In this document: positions 44,772-55,202 of the stretch, piece by piece
Layout: each line of letters starts with the position of its first letter
Position numbering within the stretch: position 1 is the stretch's first letter
Source: an uncultured Prevotella sp.
GTDB taxonomy: Bacteria; Bacteroidota; Bacteroidia; Bacteroidales; Bacteroidaceae
Assembly (NCBI GenBank): GCA_946183415.1
Contig: CAMHAM010000013.1
Location: 1 to 64,000, forward strand
Direction: 5' to 3'
Length of the DNA stretch: 64,000 bases
Program-made: the position numbers and the translations under genes
Notes under the pieces: model-generated
Database searches by the model: none
What the model was told of the DNA's origin: nothing
The model's input: only the letters and a program-made list of their open reading frames with translations

Positions 44772-47700
44772 ATGAGCACGGAAAGAACCTTCGATAGCGG
44801 AAATGCAATCAACGATGATGCTACCATTCGTCCAGAGGGACTTGATGGAACAATCCGTCCTGCAGCAGAACTCGACGGGACCGTTCGGCCTGCAGAATTA
44901 GATGGAACCATCCGTCCTGCGACGTTGGATGGTACTATTCGTCCTGCAGAAATGCCTGTCTCTGAAGACATGAGCGGAACCGTCAGGGCAGATGGGATGA
45001 AATCGCATCAGGAAACGGTATTTGATGATGACTTCATCCTTAAGGGCGTCAATTATCATAAGATCCAGTGCTTAAGTGACAACTCAGGCGAGGCCCAGGT
45101 CTTTCTCGTGGAGCGTAATCATGAGGAATATGTCTTGAAAATATATTATCCGAGTTTCGACGTCAATAAGAAAATACTTCAGACTGTTCTGAACTTTGAT
45201 TTTGAGATGATTGTCCATGTATTCGACTATGGCAAGACCTATGTAGACGGCAAGCATCGCTATTATGAACTGATGGAGTATCTTCGTGGAGGAACCATAG
45301 CAGAGTATAAGTTGAATGGTGATATTGACAGGTTCCGCCGTATTGCCTTGCAGGGTGCTGCAGCGCTGGCTTATTGTCACGGATGTAATATTCTGCATAA
45401 GGACGTCAAGCCAAGTAATTTCTTCTTCCGCGATAAGGAGCATACAGAACTGGTGCTTGGCGACTTCGGTATTTCCAGTATATTGGAACAGGACGGAAAA
45501 TCGCATAAGACCACTCAGGCTCGTACTCCCATCTATGCTGCTCCAGAGATGTATTCTGATGTCATCGACGGCGTGGTGGAGGTGTCGCCTGCAGCAGATT
45601 TCTATTCTCTGGGTATGTGTCTGATGGCTCTTTGGCTGGGTGAGAACCCGATGAGTTCGAATGAGCGCATTATGATGCGCCAGAAGAATGAAGGCCGTAT
45701 TCCTCATATCAAGGAACTGCCAGAGCGTGTGCGTATGATCGTACAGGGTCTGACAGTGGTTAATCCCATGAACCGTTGGGGATATGATGAAGTTGAGCAG
45801 TGGTTTGAAGGTGGAAGTCCAAAAGTGGATATCTCTTCGCCATTCCTTAAATATAAGAGTTTCATCGTCGATCCAGACAAGAATCTGGTGGCAGATAACA
45901 TCCATGAATTAGTACCTTTGCTGTTGGATAACGAAAAGGTGGCTATTGGCTATCTGTATAATGGTAAAATCAGTGCTTGGTTGGAGTCGTGTGGTAACGA
46001 GAAACTGAGTACGATTGTCAAGGATATCGTAGTGAACCGTTATCCTGTTGACCAGAAGGCAGGTCTGTTAGCAGCAGTCTATGTGATGGAGCCCACCTAT
46101 CCTTATAAAGATGTAAAGGGAAACCTCTGTGACGATATTCACAGTATGGCCATCTCGCTGTTGAGCTATCAGAGTGAATATGGGCTGTTGTTGACAAATC
46201 CCAACGATTCGCTGTTCCTCTATCTGGAGTCACATACGAAATGTGATGTGGATCGTCTGCGTTCTTATTTCACTCATACAACAGACAAGAAAGATCTCAG
46301 AATCGCTATCATGCGTTTGGTTTATGAGATTGATCCTGAGATCCCGCTGTTGGCTAAATATCCCTCGTCAGATTTGAAGGGTATCGTTAAGACCTATGGT
46401 AGGGAGACTTTGACAGAGGATGATTGGCACAGTCTGACAGACGGCCGCTTGCTTTCATGGATGTATAGCCATGAGGACCGTATGGCTTGTGAGAGTCTTC
46501 GTATTATGACAAAGGATCAGCCATACTCTCAGACATTGGCCTATAAGGTGCTATACAATCTGGATCGTGAGGCAGCATACGATCTGGGTAGTGCGTTCAC
46601 TCCAATTCAGGTTGGCGAACAACTATGTGAGCGTCTGAAGAATGCTGAGCACTTGAGCGAGAAAGAGTTTGCCGACGAGATGGAGGATATTGTTGCACTT
46701 GAAGGAAGGTTTACCTATTATGCCCAACTTCATGGTTGGACTGAGTTGTATGGTGAACATACTCGTTGCTTCGATTTCAAGAGTGAAGAGAATCGTGAGC
46801 GTCTGGGCGCTTATGATGTCAAGACCGCAGTCTACCGTTTCTGTCGGATATTGGGAGTTACTCCAGTATATCTGATGCCTGATGGAACAGAAATGACAGA
46901 TGGAAAGAATATTGATGCGAGAAACTATTCACAGCTTCGTGGTGAAATCAGGAATGGTTCATTCACACAATGGATGTCGGTATTCTTTCATGAAGATCCT
47001 TTTGCCGACTTCTCTGAGGAATATGCCTATGAGCATGCTTTGGAGGAATGGTTGATGGCACTTGGAAATATTGATTCGACTCAGCGATATTACAAGCGCT
47101 TTATTGATGCCCGTAACGAGACCTCAGCCAGAGTCAAGGAAGTGCGCAATAATTGGCAGCGTGCCAAGGCAAAGGAGAAGATGTGGCGCATGATTTTCTA
47201 TGGTCTTTGTGGCTTGTGGCTTCTTCTTGTGCTGATCATTGGCGTTAAGGACCGTTCGTTCCTGCTGGGGCATACGTTCCTCTCCATTGGTTTGCCTCTT
47301 GGAGGAATGACTGCCGTCATTGTGGGTACCAGGGCCTTTTTCCGCGGATATGATTTTGTGTTCTCCTGTCTCTGGGGACTTTTAGGAGCACTGTCCTCCT
47401 TTATACCTATTATAATATTAAAGTACATGGGGCAGTCACATCCCTCGCTCTTTAATATTACCATCGTGGTTATCTCGCTGGTCTATATGTTAGTCTGCCA
47501 TCTGACAGACTTCCGTGGTGACCAAAAAGCTGACAGTAAACTGATTTCTGAAGTTCTTCAGAATGATATCAAGTCATCATTGCTTGAACCCCTGTTTTAC
47601 ACGTTCAAGACAAAATCATACAGATTTAAAGGTTCGAAATTCGGTTTGTTGAATGATGTGACGGATCAGGTTCGCTCCATTAGTGGAGAGAGTGTGCTGC

Positions 47701-47852
47701 ACTATATTCTTTGGAGTGTGCTGGTGCTGATCTTTGTCCTTGATTTTATCATTTTCAGTCCGAGTCTTCTTAATGTCAGCAATCCAAATGTTGATCGTAT
47801 GAGGACCAGTCCCTCTGCAATATTTAAGCAATTAGAACGAGATGTAGAATAA
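44772..47852 (+). CDS. Membrane Ser/Thr protein kinase with N-terminal TIRP-tag array
   Basis: A 1026-residue Hanks-type kinase. Residues 15-75 hold six T-I/V-R-P/A tags (Thr18, 27, 37, 46, 55, 70). The kinase domain (about 92-345) has the ATP Lys in YVLKIYY (Lys123), HKDVKPSN (Asp211; Lys replaces the usual Arg), DFG (231-233) and APE (257-259). A long helical middle of unknown fold follows. Hydrophobic segments lie near 806-920 ([62 protein letters not shown]) and a last one near 990. It overlaps the AAA gene by one base. Confidence 0.9.
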   Translation: MSTERTFDSGNAINDDATIRPEGLDGTIRPAAELDGTVRPAELDGTIRPATLDGTIRPAEMPVSEDMSGTVRADGMKSHQETVFDDDFILKGVNYHKIQCLSDNSGEAQVFLVERNHEEYVLKIYYPSFDVNKKILQTVLNFDFEMIVHVFDYGKTYVDGKHRYYELMEYLRGGTIAEYKLNGDIDRFRRIALQGAAALAYCHGCNILHKDVKPSNFFFRDKEHTELVLGDFGISSILEQDGKSHKTTQARTPIYAAPEMYSDVIDGVVEVSPAADFYSLGMCLMALWLGENPMSSNERIMMRQKNEGRIPHIKELPERVRMIVQGLTVVNPMNRWGYDEVEQWFEGGSPKVDISSPFLKYKSFIVDPDKNLVADNIHELVPLLLDNEKVAIGYLYNGKISAWLESCGNEKLSTIVKDIVVNRYPVDQKAGLLAAVYVMEPTYPYKDVKGNLCDDIHSMAISLLSYQSEYGLLLTNPNDSLFLYLESHTKCDVDRLRSYFTHTTDKKDLRIAIMRLVYEIDPEIPLLAKYPSSDLKGIVKTYGRETLTEDDWHSLTDGRLLSWMYSHEDRMACESLRIMTKDQPYSQTLAYKVLYNLDREAAYDLGSAFTPIQVGEQLCERLKNAEHLSEKEFADEMEDIVALEGRFTYYAQLHGWTELYGEHTRCFDFKSEENRERLGAYDVKTAVYRFCRILGVTPVYLMPDGTEMTDGKNIDARNYSQLRGEIRNGSFTQWMSVFFHEDPFADFSEEYAYEHALEEWLMALGNIDSTQRYYKRFIDARNETSARVKEVRNNWQRAKAKEKMWRMIFYGLCGLWLLLVLIIGVKDRSFLLGHTFLSIGLPLGGMTAVIVGTRAFFRGYDFVFSCLWGLLGALSSFIPIIILKYMGQSHPSLFNITIVVISLVYMLVCHLTDFRGDQKADSKLISEVLQNDIKSSLLEPLFYTFKTKSYRFKGSKFGLLNDVTDQVRSISGESVLHYILWSVLVLIFVLDFIIFSPSLLNVSNPNVDRMRTSPSAIFKQLERDVE
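44823..44984 (+). repeat. Repeats encoding GT(I/V)RPA tags
   Basis: Four to six imperfect repeats of 27-30 bp encode (L)[11 protein letters not shown] peptides. The codons vary (ACC/ACA/ACG/ACT for Thr; ATT/ATC/GTT for Ile/Val), so the peptide, not the DNA, is conserved. Confidence 0.8.
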
Positions 47853-50800
47853 TGGTTTGCGAGAAATGTCATAAAGAAAATAGAAGCATTGCTAAGTTCT
47901 GCAAGTGGTGTGGTCAGCCGCTTGTAAGTCAGGATTTGCTCGATAAGTTGGTAGGTCTTGATGAAGTGAAGAAGCAGTTGAAGACTATTGTCGATACTTA
48001 TACGTTTCTTCGTTCTCGTAAGGATATCGCAAATGTCCGCATCTCCGTCAACGCTATCGTTATAGGAGAAACGGGAACTGGAAAGACGGCATTAGCAGAG
48101 ATACTGCGCGATTACTTCTATCAGCATAAAATCATTGAGAAGCCAAAGCTTACAATGGTAGATGCAGTTGACTACCAGCGCTTTGTCGACAAATGGGATG
48201 ACAACATCAAGAAGGCCAAGGATGGTATTCTCTTCTTTGACAATGTGCAGAAGCTATTGCCTGATAAATATTCGAATCAGGTAAATCCGCTTGACAAGCT
48301 CTTTGTTGAGATGGATAAGTGGGAAGATAACCCCATTGTGATTATCTCAGGACTGACCAAGGGCTTGGAGGACTTCTTGGAGAGTAACCCGGCTGTGGCT
48401 AATCGCTTCAAATACACATTCCGTATGCCCACACCTGGCTATCAGGAGTTGACGGATATCTGTAAATTGAATCTTCGAATCAAGTACGGTATTACGGAGT
48501 TCTCTGAAGAAGCAGACAGCCAGTTGACACGTTTCTTCAAGTATCAGGTGAAGATTAAGGATGAGACATTCGGAAATGGACATCTGGCCACAAAGACTTC
48601 TGAGGATATCTTTACCCAGTTCATCAGTCGTGGTGCTGATGCCAAGCAGGTGGAGAAGTCGGATATCAAGGGCTATGTACCAGAGGAGCGTTCTGTAGAA
48701 GATATCCTGAAAGATTTGGATACCTATATCGGAATGGACGAGGTGAAGGCTGCGGTGAAGGAAATGGCATACTCTGTTCAGAATGCCATGCAGCGTGCAG
48801 AGCGTGGGCTCGGAGAGCAGGAGAAGATGTCGATGCATATCATCCTTACAGGTAATCCCGGTACAGGTAAGACAACGATTGCTCGCAAGCTTGGTGAGAT
48901 CCTTGCTGCTATCGGATATCTTGATAGCGGACATGTGGTTGAGGTTGACCGTGCCAAGATGGTAAGTCAGTATCAGGGTGAAACACCAAAGGTGGTGGAT
49001 GCTCTTTGTGACAAGGCCAAGGGAGGAATACTGTTTGTTGACGAGGCATATACATTAGCTCCTGTTAGTGCTTCTGGTGATAGGGATGCCCAAGGAGCGC
49101 AGGCTCTGGAGAAGTTGATGAAGCGCATGGAGGACGATCGTGGACAGTTTATTGTTATCGCTGCTGGTTATCGTACGGAGATGGAGAACCTGTTCCGTGT
49201 GAACCCAGGCTTCCGCAGTCGTTTCAACTACTTCCTCGACATCAAAGACTACTCGCCAGCTGAACTCTATCAGATTATGCAGGTGTTTGCCAAGCAGAAG
49301 AAGTATATCTTCTCGCCAGAGGCAGAGGCACTGACGAAAAAGATGATCACGGAGATGTACAACTCTCGTGATAAGGACTTTGCAAATGGTCGAACGATGC
49401 GTACGCTCTTTGACCAGATCTGTAAGAAACAGGCACAGCGTCTGCAGGGAGTTGATATCTCCTCGATGAGCAATGAGGAACTGATGACAATCAAGCAGGA
49501 AGATGTTCCTTATGAGGCTCCAAAGTCTGTCGATGTTGGCGATTGCCTGAAGAAACTGGATGGTCTGGTTGGCTTGTCAGGTGTCAAGAAAGAGATTTCG
49601 AACCTGACGGCATTCCTCAACTTGCAGATAAGACGAGGCGAGACCAATACATTCCAAGGCAAACATTATGTGTTTACAGGAAATCCTGGTACAGGAAAGA
49701 CGACAGTAGCACGTATTATGGCAGACATTTTCAAGACCTTGGGCGTCGTGTCTCGTGGTCAGTTGGTGGAAGCCGATCGTGCAAAACTCGTGGCAGGCTA
49801 TTCAGGACAGACAGCCATCAAGACCAACCAGTTAGTAGACCAAGCCCTCGGTGGCGTATTGTTTATTGATGAGGCTTATACCCTGAAGTCCAGTGATGGT
49901 GACACCTTTGGTGCAGAAGCTATTGATACGTTGTTGAAACGTCTTGAAGATGATAGAGGCAAGTTTATCTGTATCGTGGCAGGTTATACTGACCAGATGC
50001 ATGACTTCATTGATACTAATCCAGGATTGAAGAGTAGGTTTACCCAGACTATTCATTTCGACGATTATACACCAGATGAACTGACAGAGATATTCCTCCA
50101 TCTTGCTGAAGCTAAGAACTTTACTGTTGACGATGATACTCATGCAGCTATCCATCGACAGTTTGAACAGTTGTATCTGCGTCGTGACAAGAACTTCGGC
50201 AATGCGCGTGAAGCTCGTCGCATCTTTAATGAGGCCGTTGAGCGTCAGAGTCAGCGTCTTGTGAAGCTGATGGGCGATCCAGGCTTCAAGGAAAGCGATA
50301 TGTATAGCTTGACCAAGGAAGATCTTCCGATGGCTCAGAGCGAAGCTGCCCGTCCGTTGGATGAGGTTCTTAATGAGCTTGACGAGTTTATCGGAATGCG
50401 CGGTGTTAAGAACTCTATTCGTCGTTTGGCCGTACAGAGCATGTTCATGAAGCAGCGTGCCGCCATGGGTGCAGGAAAGGTTCAGCAGATGTCTATGAAC
50501 TTTATTCTGACAGGTAATCCTGGAACAGGAAAAACTTCTATTGCCCGTAAGATGGGAGAGATTCTCCAGTCAATGGATATTCTGCCTACTTCACGTGTTA
50601 TCGAGGCAAGTCGCGCTACCTTGGTCGGTAAGTATATGGGAGAGACACCAAAGATTGTCAACAATATGTGCGACAAGGCTATGGGAGGTATCCTCTTTAT
50701 TGATGAGGCCTACACGCTGAGTGATGGTGGTGACCAATACGGTAAGGAGGCCATTGACACCTTAATGAAGCGTATGGAGGACGATCGTGGCAAGTTTGTC

Positions 50801-51157
50801 GTCATAGCAGCGGGGTATAAGGATAAGATGGATGAGTTCTTGCAGATGAATGCGGGACTGGCCAGCCGCTTTACCCATAAGTTGCATATTGAGGACTATA
50901 ACGAAGATGAGTTACTTGCCATCTTTAAGCACATGGCTCAGAAAGAGCAGTACACCTTATCGCCCACAGCAGAGTTCAAGGCTCTTGACACGATCTATAA
51001 GATGGTGCTTGCAAAGAACGAGTCTTGGGGAAATGCCCGCGAGATGCGTAATCTGCTTGACGCCACCATTCAGAAGTTGTCGGAGCGTGTATCGAAGATG
51101 CCACCAGAGCAGGTGACAAAAGAAACATATCAGATTATATTACCAGAAGATTTATAG
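47852..51157 (+). CDS. Zinc-ribbon protein with four AAA+ modules (CbbX/EccA type)
   Basis: A 1101-residue protein. An N-terminal zinc ribbon (CEKC at 3-6, CKWC at 17-20) is followed by four AAA+ modules. AAA1 (about 30-250) has Walker [10 protein letters not shown] (72-80), but its Walker B reads GILFFDN, with Asn replacing the catalytic Glu. AAA2, AAA3 and AAA4 (Walker A GNPGTGKT near 333, 611 and 888) have the CbbX/SpoVK-type DEAYTL Walker B and Arg-finger regions ([24 protein letters not shown]). It is probably a protein-remodelling machine. Four modules in one chain are unusual; CbbX and EccA have one each. Confidence 0.93.
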   Translation: MVCEKCHKENRSIAKFCKWCGQPLVSQDLLDKLVGLDEVKKQLKTIVDTYTFLRSRKDIANVRISVNAIVIGETGTGKTALAEILRDYFYQHKIIEKPKLTMVDAVDYQRFVDKWDDNIKKAKDGILFFDNVQKLLPDKYSNQVNPLDKLFVEMDKWEDNPIVIISGLTKGLEDFLESNPAVANRFKYTFRMPTPGYQELTDICKLNLRIKYGITEFSEEADSQLTRFFKYQVKIKDETFGNGHLATKTSEDIFTQFISRGADAKQVEKSDIKGYVPEERSVEDILKDLDTYIGMDEVKAAVKEMAYSVQNAMQRAERGLGEQEKMSMHIILTGNPGTGKTTIARKLGEILAAIGYLDSGHVVEVDRAKMVSQYQGETPKVVDALCDKAKGGILFVDEAYTLAPVSASGDRDAQGAQALEKLMKRMEDDRGQFIVIAAGYRTEMENLFRVNPGFRSRFNYFLDIKDYSPAELYQIMQVFAKQKKYIFSPEAEALTKKMITEMYNSRDKDFANGRTMRTLFDQICKKQAQRLQGVDISSMSNEELMTIKQEDVPYEAPKSVDVGDCLKKLDGLVGLSGVKKEISNLTAFLNLQIRRGETNTFQGKHYVFTGNPGTGKTTVARIMADIFKTLGVVSRGQLVEADRAKLVAGYSGQTAIKTNQLVDQALGGVLFIDEAYTLKSSDGDTFGAEAIDTLLKRLEDDRGKFICIVAGYTDQMHDFIDTNPGLKSRFTQTIHFDDYTPDELTEIFLHLAEAKNFTVDDDTHAAIHRQFEQLYLRRDKNFGNAREARRIFNEAVERQSQRLVKLMGDPGFKESDMYSLTKEDLPMAQSEAARPLDEVLNELDEFIGMRGVKNSIRRLAVQSMFMKQRAAMGAGKVQQMSMNFILTGNPGTGKTSIARKMGEILQSMDILPTSRVIEASRATLVGKYMGETPKIVNNMCDKAMGGILFIDEAYTLSDGGDQYGKEAIDTLMKRMEDDRGKFVVIAAGYKDKMDEFLQMNAGLASRFTHKLHIEDYNEDELLAIFKHMAQKEQYTLSPTAEFKALDTIYKMVLAKNESWGNAREMRNLLDATIQKLSERVSKMPPEQVTKETYQIILPEDL

Positions 51158-51160
51158 AAG

Positions 51161-51718
51161 ATGATAATTTGTCCAGCATGTAAAGAAGAGATAGAAGACG
51201 ATTCCCACTATTGTGATCAATGTGGACAGGCTTTGTTGTTCTGCAATCAGTGCGGTCGAGTCGGACTAGGTCGGCGTTGCACTCATTGTGGTGGACTGAT
51301 GGTTTCGCCTGACGATCGACAGGCAAAGCAGCAAGCAGAGTCTCCCAGTGTTGCTGCATTCTCTTCAAACATATCGACGGGTATGGATGTCTCACAGACA
51401 GGTCTGTCACGCGGTGGCATGCCTGTACTGACATTAGCCAACGATAGTCTAAATATACGTATTGTAGCCATGAATGGTGCTATTATCGGGCGTCGAAAAG
51501 GACCATATACCCAGTTCTTTGAGCAACAGGCTTATGTCTCAGGTGTTCATGCCCAGTTAAAATATAAGCCTAATTCTGGCTGGTGTGTGACAGATAAGCA
51601 TTCTTCGAATGGAACAAAAGTAAATCAGCGGGCTCTACAGCCAGACGTGGATATGACATTGAACAACGGTGATATCCTCACCATTGCAAATGTGAATCTG
51701 CAAGTTATAATTAGATAA
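51161..51718 (+). CDS. Double zinc-ribbon FHA-domain protein
   Basis: A 185-residue protein. Two zinc ribbons (CPAC 4-7, CDQC 18-21; CNQC 28-31, CTHC 40-43) are joined by a linker to a C-terminal FHA domain (about 95-185). FHA signatures are GAIIGRR, VSGVHAQL (Ser-x-x-His) and DKHSSNGTKVN. FHA domains bind phosphothreonine, so it should read phosphorylation made by the kinase two genes upstream. Gaps are 3 bp upstream and 4 bp downstream. Confidence 0.93.
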   Translation: MIICPACKEEIEDDSHYCDQCGQALLFCNQCGRVGLGRRCTHCGGLMVSPDDRQAKQQAESPSVAAFSSNISTGMDVSQTGLSRGGMPVLTLANDSLNIRIVAMNGAIIGRRKGPYTQFFEQQAYVSGVHAQLKYKPNSGWCVTDKHSSNGTKVNQRALQPDVDMTLNNGDILTIANVNLQVIIR

Positions 51719-51722
51719 TAGG

Positions 51723-52466
51723 ATGATCACTTTACAGATAACCGCAGCCAGTAGAGTTGGTTGTGTGAGACATCAAAATGAAGACATGATACTTGTGGGA
51801 AATCATTTCATCAGAGATGATGAATTTCACACGAAAGTAGAATTAACCAAAGACGACCAGTTCCTTATGGCTGTAGCTGACGGTATGGGAGGTCATAATC
51901 GTGGGGAAATAGCCAGTAGCGACACCCTGAATAATCTGCATTTCTTTTTTCATGATCTACCGACAGGTCTAGAGCCTGGCAGTTTCAATGAAATGATTGT
52001 AGATTGGCTTGAATCCATCAATAATTATGTAGCCTCAAAAGGACGTGCTGATGAGCAGTTTAAAGGCATGGGCACAACATTAGTAGCGCTTGCCTTTTAT
52101 GAGGGAGAGTTTTATTCCTTGAATTGCGGAGATAGTCGTCTGTATCGATTCCGCGATGGACAGTTAGTGCAGTTGACGACAGACCATTCGCTTAGCAACC
52201 TGCTGGGATCAGAAAAGCGTTCCAGTGTCATTACCAATTGTATTGGTGGTGGTTGTACTTCTTCATATATTGATATTGTGAGAATGACGGATGAAATCAA
52301 ACCAAGGGATTGTTATATGTTGTGTAGTGACGGCTTGTCTGACATGTTGGAAGATGAAAAGATCTCGATTTTGTTGAATGAAGGGAACGGGGCAAATGAA
52401 TTGTGTGAAGCAGCGATTGCCCATGGAGGACTTGATAATGTTTCATGTTGTGTTATTAAAATTTAG
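51723..52466 (+). CDS. PP2C-family Ser/Thr phosphatase
   Basis: A 247-residue metal-dependent phosphatase (PPM/SpoIIE fold). Motifs include NEDM near 19, VADGMGGHNRGE (metal Asp), NCGDSRLYRF, CSDGLSDML and GGLDNVSC (last metal Asp). No membrane segment is seen. It should reverse the kinase's phosphorylations. It follows the FHA gene by 4 bp and precedes metA by 8 bp. Confidence 0.95.
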   Translation: MITLQITAASRVGCVRHQNEDMILVGNHFIRDDEFHTKVELTKDDQFLMAVADGMGGHNRGEIASSDTLNNLHFFFHDLPTGLEPGSFNEMIVDWLESINNYVASKGRADEQFKGMGTTLVALAFYEGEFYSLNCGDSRLYRFRDGQLVQLTTDHSLSNLLGSEKRSSVITNCIGGGCTSSYIDIVRMTDEIKPRDCYMLCSDGLSDMLEDEKISILLNEGNGANELCEAAIAHGGLDNVSCCVIKI

Positions 52467-52474
52467 TTTTTGCA

Positions 52475-53392
52475 ATGCCACTTAGATTACCAGATAAACT
52501 TCCAGCCATAGATATTTTAAAGAATGAAAATATCTTTGTGATGGATAATTCGAGGGCTACGACTCAGGATATACGTCCTTTGCGTATTGTTATTCTTAAC
52601 TTAATGCCTTTGAAGATTACTACAGAGACTGATTTGATTAGATTACTTTCCAATACGCCGCTTCAGTTGGAAATCAGTTTCATGAAATTGAAAAGTCATA
52701 CACCCAAGAATACTCCGATAGAGCATATGATGATGTTCTATCGCGATTTTGAAATGATGCGCCATGAGAAGTATGATGGTATGATCATTACAGGTGCTCC
52801 AGTGGAAACGATGGACTTTGAGGATGTTACCTATTGGGATGAAATCACGGAAATCTTTGACTGGGCCCGTACTCATGTCACCAGTACCTTATATATCTGT
52901 TGGGCAGCTCAGGCAGGCCTGTATTATCATTATGGCGTACCCAAATATCCATTAGCCAAGAAGATGTTTGGCATCTTCCCTCAGGTTCCGACAGAGACGC
53001 CGCTTCCCATTTTTCGCGGGTTTGATGATGTATTTATGATGCCTCATAGCCGTCATACAGAAATTCATCGTGAAGATATTCTGGCAAATCCGGAACTGAC
53101 GCTGATTGCAGAGTCTCCAGACTGTGGTGTCAGTATGGTGATGGCCAGAAACGGACGTGAGTTCTATATAACAGGACATCTGGAGTATGCACCTAATACG
53201 CTGGATAATGAGTATAAGCGTGATAGAGGTGTTCGGGATGATGTTGATTTGCCCAAGAATTATTATCGTGACGATAACCCAGATAACCCACCTGTGGTTA
53301 CGTGGCGTGCTCATGCAAATCTGCTCTATTCCAACTGGATTAACTATTATGTATATCAGGAGACCCCATATAACATAGACGAAATACGATAA
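52475..53392 (+). CDS. metA: Homoserine O-acetyltransferase (MetA-type)
   Basis: A 305-residue MetA-family enzyme, the first committed step of methionine synthesis from homoserine. The catalytic Cys142 lies in ICWAAQAG, and downstream the His/Glu pair lies in HSRHTEIHRE. Residue 111 is Glu (GAPVETM). In this family Gly111 gives succinyl-CoA and Glu111 gives acetyl-CoA specificity, so acetyl transfer is predicted although many homologs are annotated as succinyltransferases. It lies 8 bp after the phosphatase gene; the operon link to signalling may be only positional. Confidence 0.95.
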   Translation: MPLRLPDKLPAIDILKNENIFVMDNSRATTQDIRPLRIVILNLMPLKITTETDLIRLLSNTPLQLEISFMKLKSHTPKNTPIEHMMMFYRDFEMMRHEKYDGMIITGAPVETMDFEDVTYWDEITEIFDWARTHVTSTLYICWAAQAGLYYHYGVPKYPLAKKMFGIFPQVPTETPLPIFRGFDDVFMMPHSRHTEIHREDILANPELTLIAESPDCGVSMVMARNGREFYITGHLEYAPNTLDNEYKRDRGVRDDVDLPKNYYRDDNPDNPPVVTWRAHANLLYSNWINYYVYQETPYNIDEIR

Positions 53393-53399
53393 AAAGACA

Positions 53400-55202
53400 T
53401 TGAGAGCACTCGAACTTTTAGCTCCGGCGAAGAATCTTACATGCGGTATGGCGGCCATTGATCATGGCGCAGATGCCGTGTATATCGGGGCACCTAGTTT
53501 TGGGGCGCGTGCTGCAGCAGGGAATAGTATAGAGGATATCCAAAGTCTTTGTAGTTATGCTCATCGGTTTGGGGTAAAGGTTTATGTTACACTGAATACG
53601 ATTATCTATGATGAGGAGCTTGAGCAGCTTCAACAGTTGGTCCTTTCTTTAACTGGTATAGGTGTAGATGCCATCCTGGTACAGGATATGTCTTTGTTGA
53701 AGCTTTGTCCGTCAAAGATGCCACTTCATGCTTCAACACAGACAGATAATCGGACAGCAGAAAAGGTAAGATGGTTACATGATATAGGTTTCTCTCGTGC
53801 TGTTCTTGCCCGTGAGTTATCAATAGAGGAAATTGCTGCAATCCATCAGAGTGTGCCAGAAATGGAACTCGAGGTATTTGTACACGGTGCACTATGTGTC
53901 AGTTATTCAGGTATTTGCTATGCCTCTCAACATTGTTTCCGACGTAGTGCAAACAGAGGTGAGTGTGCCCAATTCTGTCGCATGAGGTTTTCGCTATTTG
54001 ACGCTCATGGAACGGAGATAGAACACGAGCGATATTTGCTTTCATTGAAAGATTTGAATCAAAGCGATAATCTGTTAGAACTGATAGAGGCAGGAGCCAC
54101 CTCGTTTAAGATTGAAGGCCGGCTGAAAGATGCAACCTATGTCAAAAACGTAACTGCTGCTTACAGCGAACGGCTTAATGAGATTGTGCGTCGATATCCT
54201 AGCAATTATTGTAGGGCATCTTTGGGACAATGTACGTATAGTTTCCAACCAAATCTGAAGCGTACCTTCAATCGTGGCTATACCTCTTATTTCGCTCACG
54301 GCAGACAATCGGATATCGCTTCTTTCGATACACCAAAAGCTATTGGTGAGTTTGTTGGAACAGTAAAGGAGATACGAAAAGACTCTTTCAATGTGGCTGG
54401 TATTGCCAGTTTCGCGAATGGTGACGGTTTGTGTTTCTTGAATGATGATCGCCAGTTTGAGGGACTTCGTGCAAATCGCGTTGTGGGGAATCGCATTTAT
54501 CCATATCGGATGCCAAGTGGATTACGTCCGGGCATGTCTTTATATCGGAATAACGACCAGGAGTTTGAACGAATTCTCTCCAAGCCAAGTGCCCAACGGA
54601 AGATCCCTATCTCCATGTCGCTTCGTGTGGTAGAAGATGGCTTCTCACTTTATGCAACTATCTGCAATCAGACTTGTCATGTGACGATACCTCAAGAGCA
54701 TCAGATAGCCAAGAAGCCTCCTCGGGAGAATATTATTCTTCAGTTGACAAAACTGGGAGAGACTATTTATTCATGCTCAGATGTTGAGATACCTTCTGAT
54801 TTTAACTACTTTATCCCTAACAGTGTGTTATCAGAAATGAGGAAGCAACTTGTGGAGAAACTTGGTCAGCTGAATTTTATGGAAGATCCGGTTTCCTGCC
54901 CTTCAAAGACTTATAGCGAGTTATCACCATCAGGTTATGCCTATCCTTATCTATATAATATTTCAAACCGACTTTCTCAGGAGTTCTACAAAGCAGAAGA
55001 TTTGACTGCTTATGAGTTGAAGGGTGGGGATGGGCCCTTGATGCAGTGCCGCCATTGTATACGTTACGCTCTTGGCTATTGTGTTCGTAGAGGTGGCAAA
55101 CATCCAGAATGGAAAGAGCCTCTTTATTTACAATTGGGGGACGGGCGGCGATTCCGATTAGAGTTTGATTGTAAAAACTGTCAGATGAATGTCTATGCGT
55201 AA
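53400..55202 (+). CDS. U32 family peptidase-like protein
   Basis: A 600-residue member of the U32 family (collagenase-like; several members are now known to act in tRNA or 23S rRNA hydroxylation and ubiquinone synthesis). The start RALELLAPAKNLTCGMAAIDHGADAVYIG fits the family and needs the TTG at 53400. The Cys cluster is in RSANRGECAQFCRMRF near 180-195; a later FKIEGRLKDATYV is typical. The C-terminal DUF3656-like region ends with CxxC motifs (CRHCIRYALGYC, CKNCQM). It is 7 bp after metA and overlaps the next gene. Confidence 0.88.
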   Translation: MRALELLAPAKNLTCGMAAIDHGADAVYIGAPSFGARAAAGNSIEDIQSLCSYAHRFGVKVYVTLNTIIYDEELEQLQQLVLSLTGIGVDAILVQDMSLLKLCPSKMPLHASTQTDNRTAEKVRWLHDIGFSRAVLARELSIEEIAAIHQSVPEMELEVFVHGALCVSYSGICYASQHCFRRSANRGECAQFCRMRFSLFDAHGTEIEHERYLLSLKDLNQSDNLLELIEAGATSFKIEGRLKDATYVKNVTAAYSERLNEIVRRYPSNYCRASLGQCTYSFQPNLKRTFNRGYTSYFAHGRQSDIASFDTPKAIGEFVGTVKEIRKDSFNVAGIASFANGDGLCFLNDDRQFEGLRANRVVGNRIYPYRMPSGLRPGMSLYRNNDQEFERILSKPSAQRKIPISMSLRVVEDGFSLYATICNQTCHVTIPQEHQIAKKPPRENIILQLTKLGETIYSCSDVEIPSDFNYFIPNSVLSEMRKQLVEKLGQLNFMEDPVSCPSKTYSELSPSGYAYPYLYNISNRLSQEFYKAEDLTAYELKGGDGPLMQCRHCIRYALGYCVRRGGKHPEWKEPLYLQLGDGRRFRLEFDCKNCQMNVYA

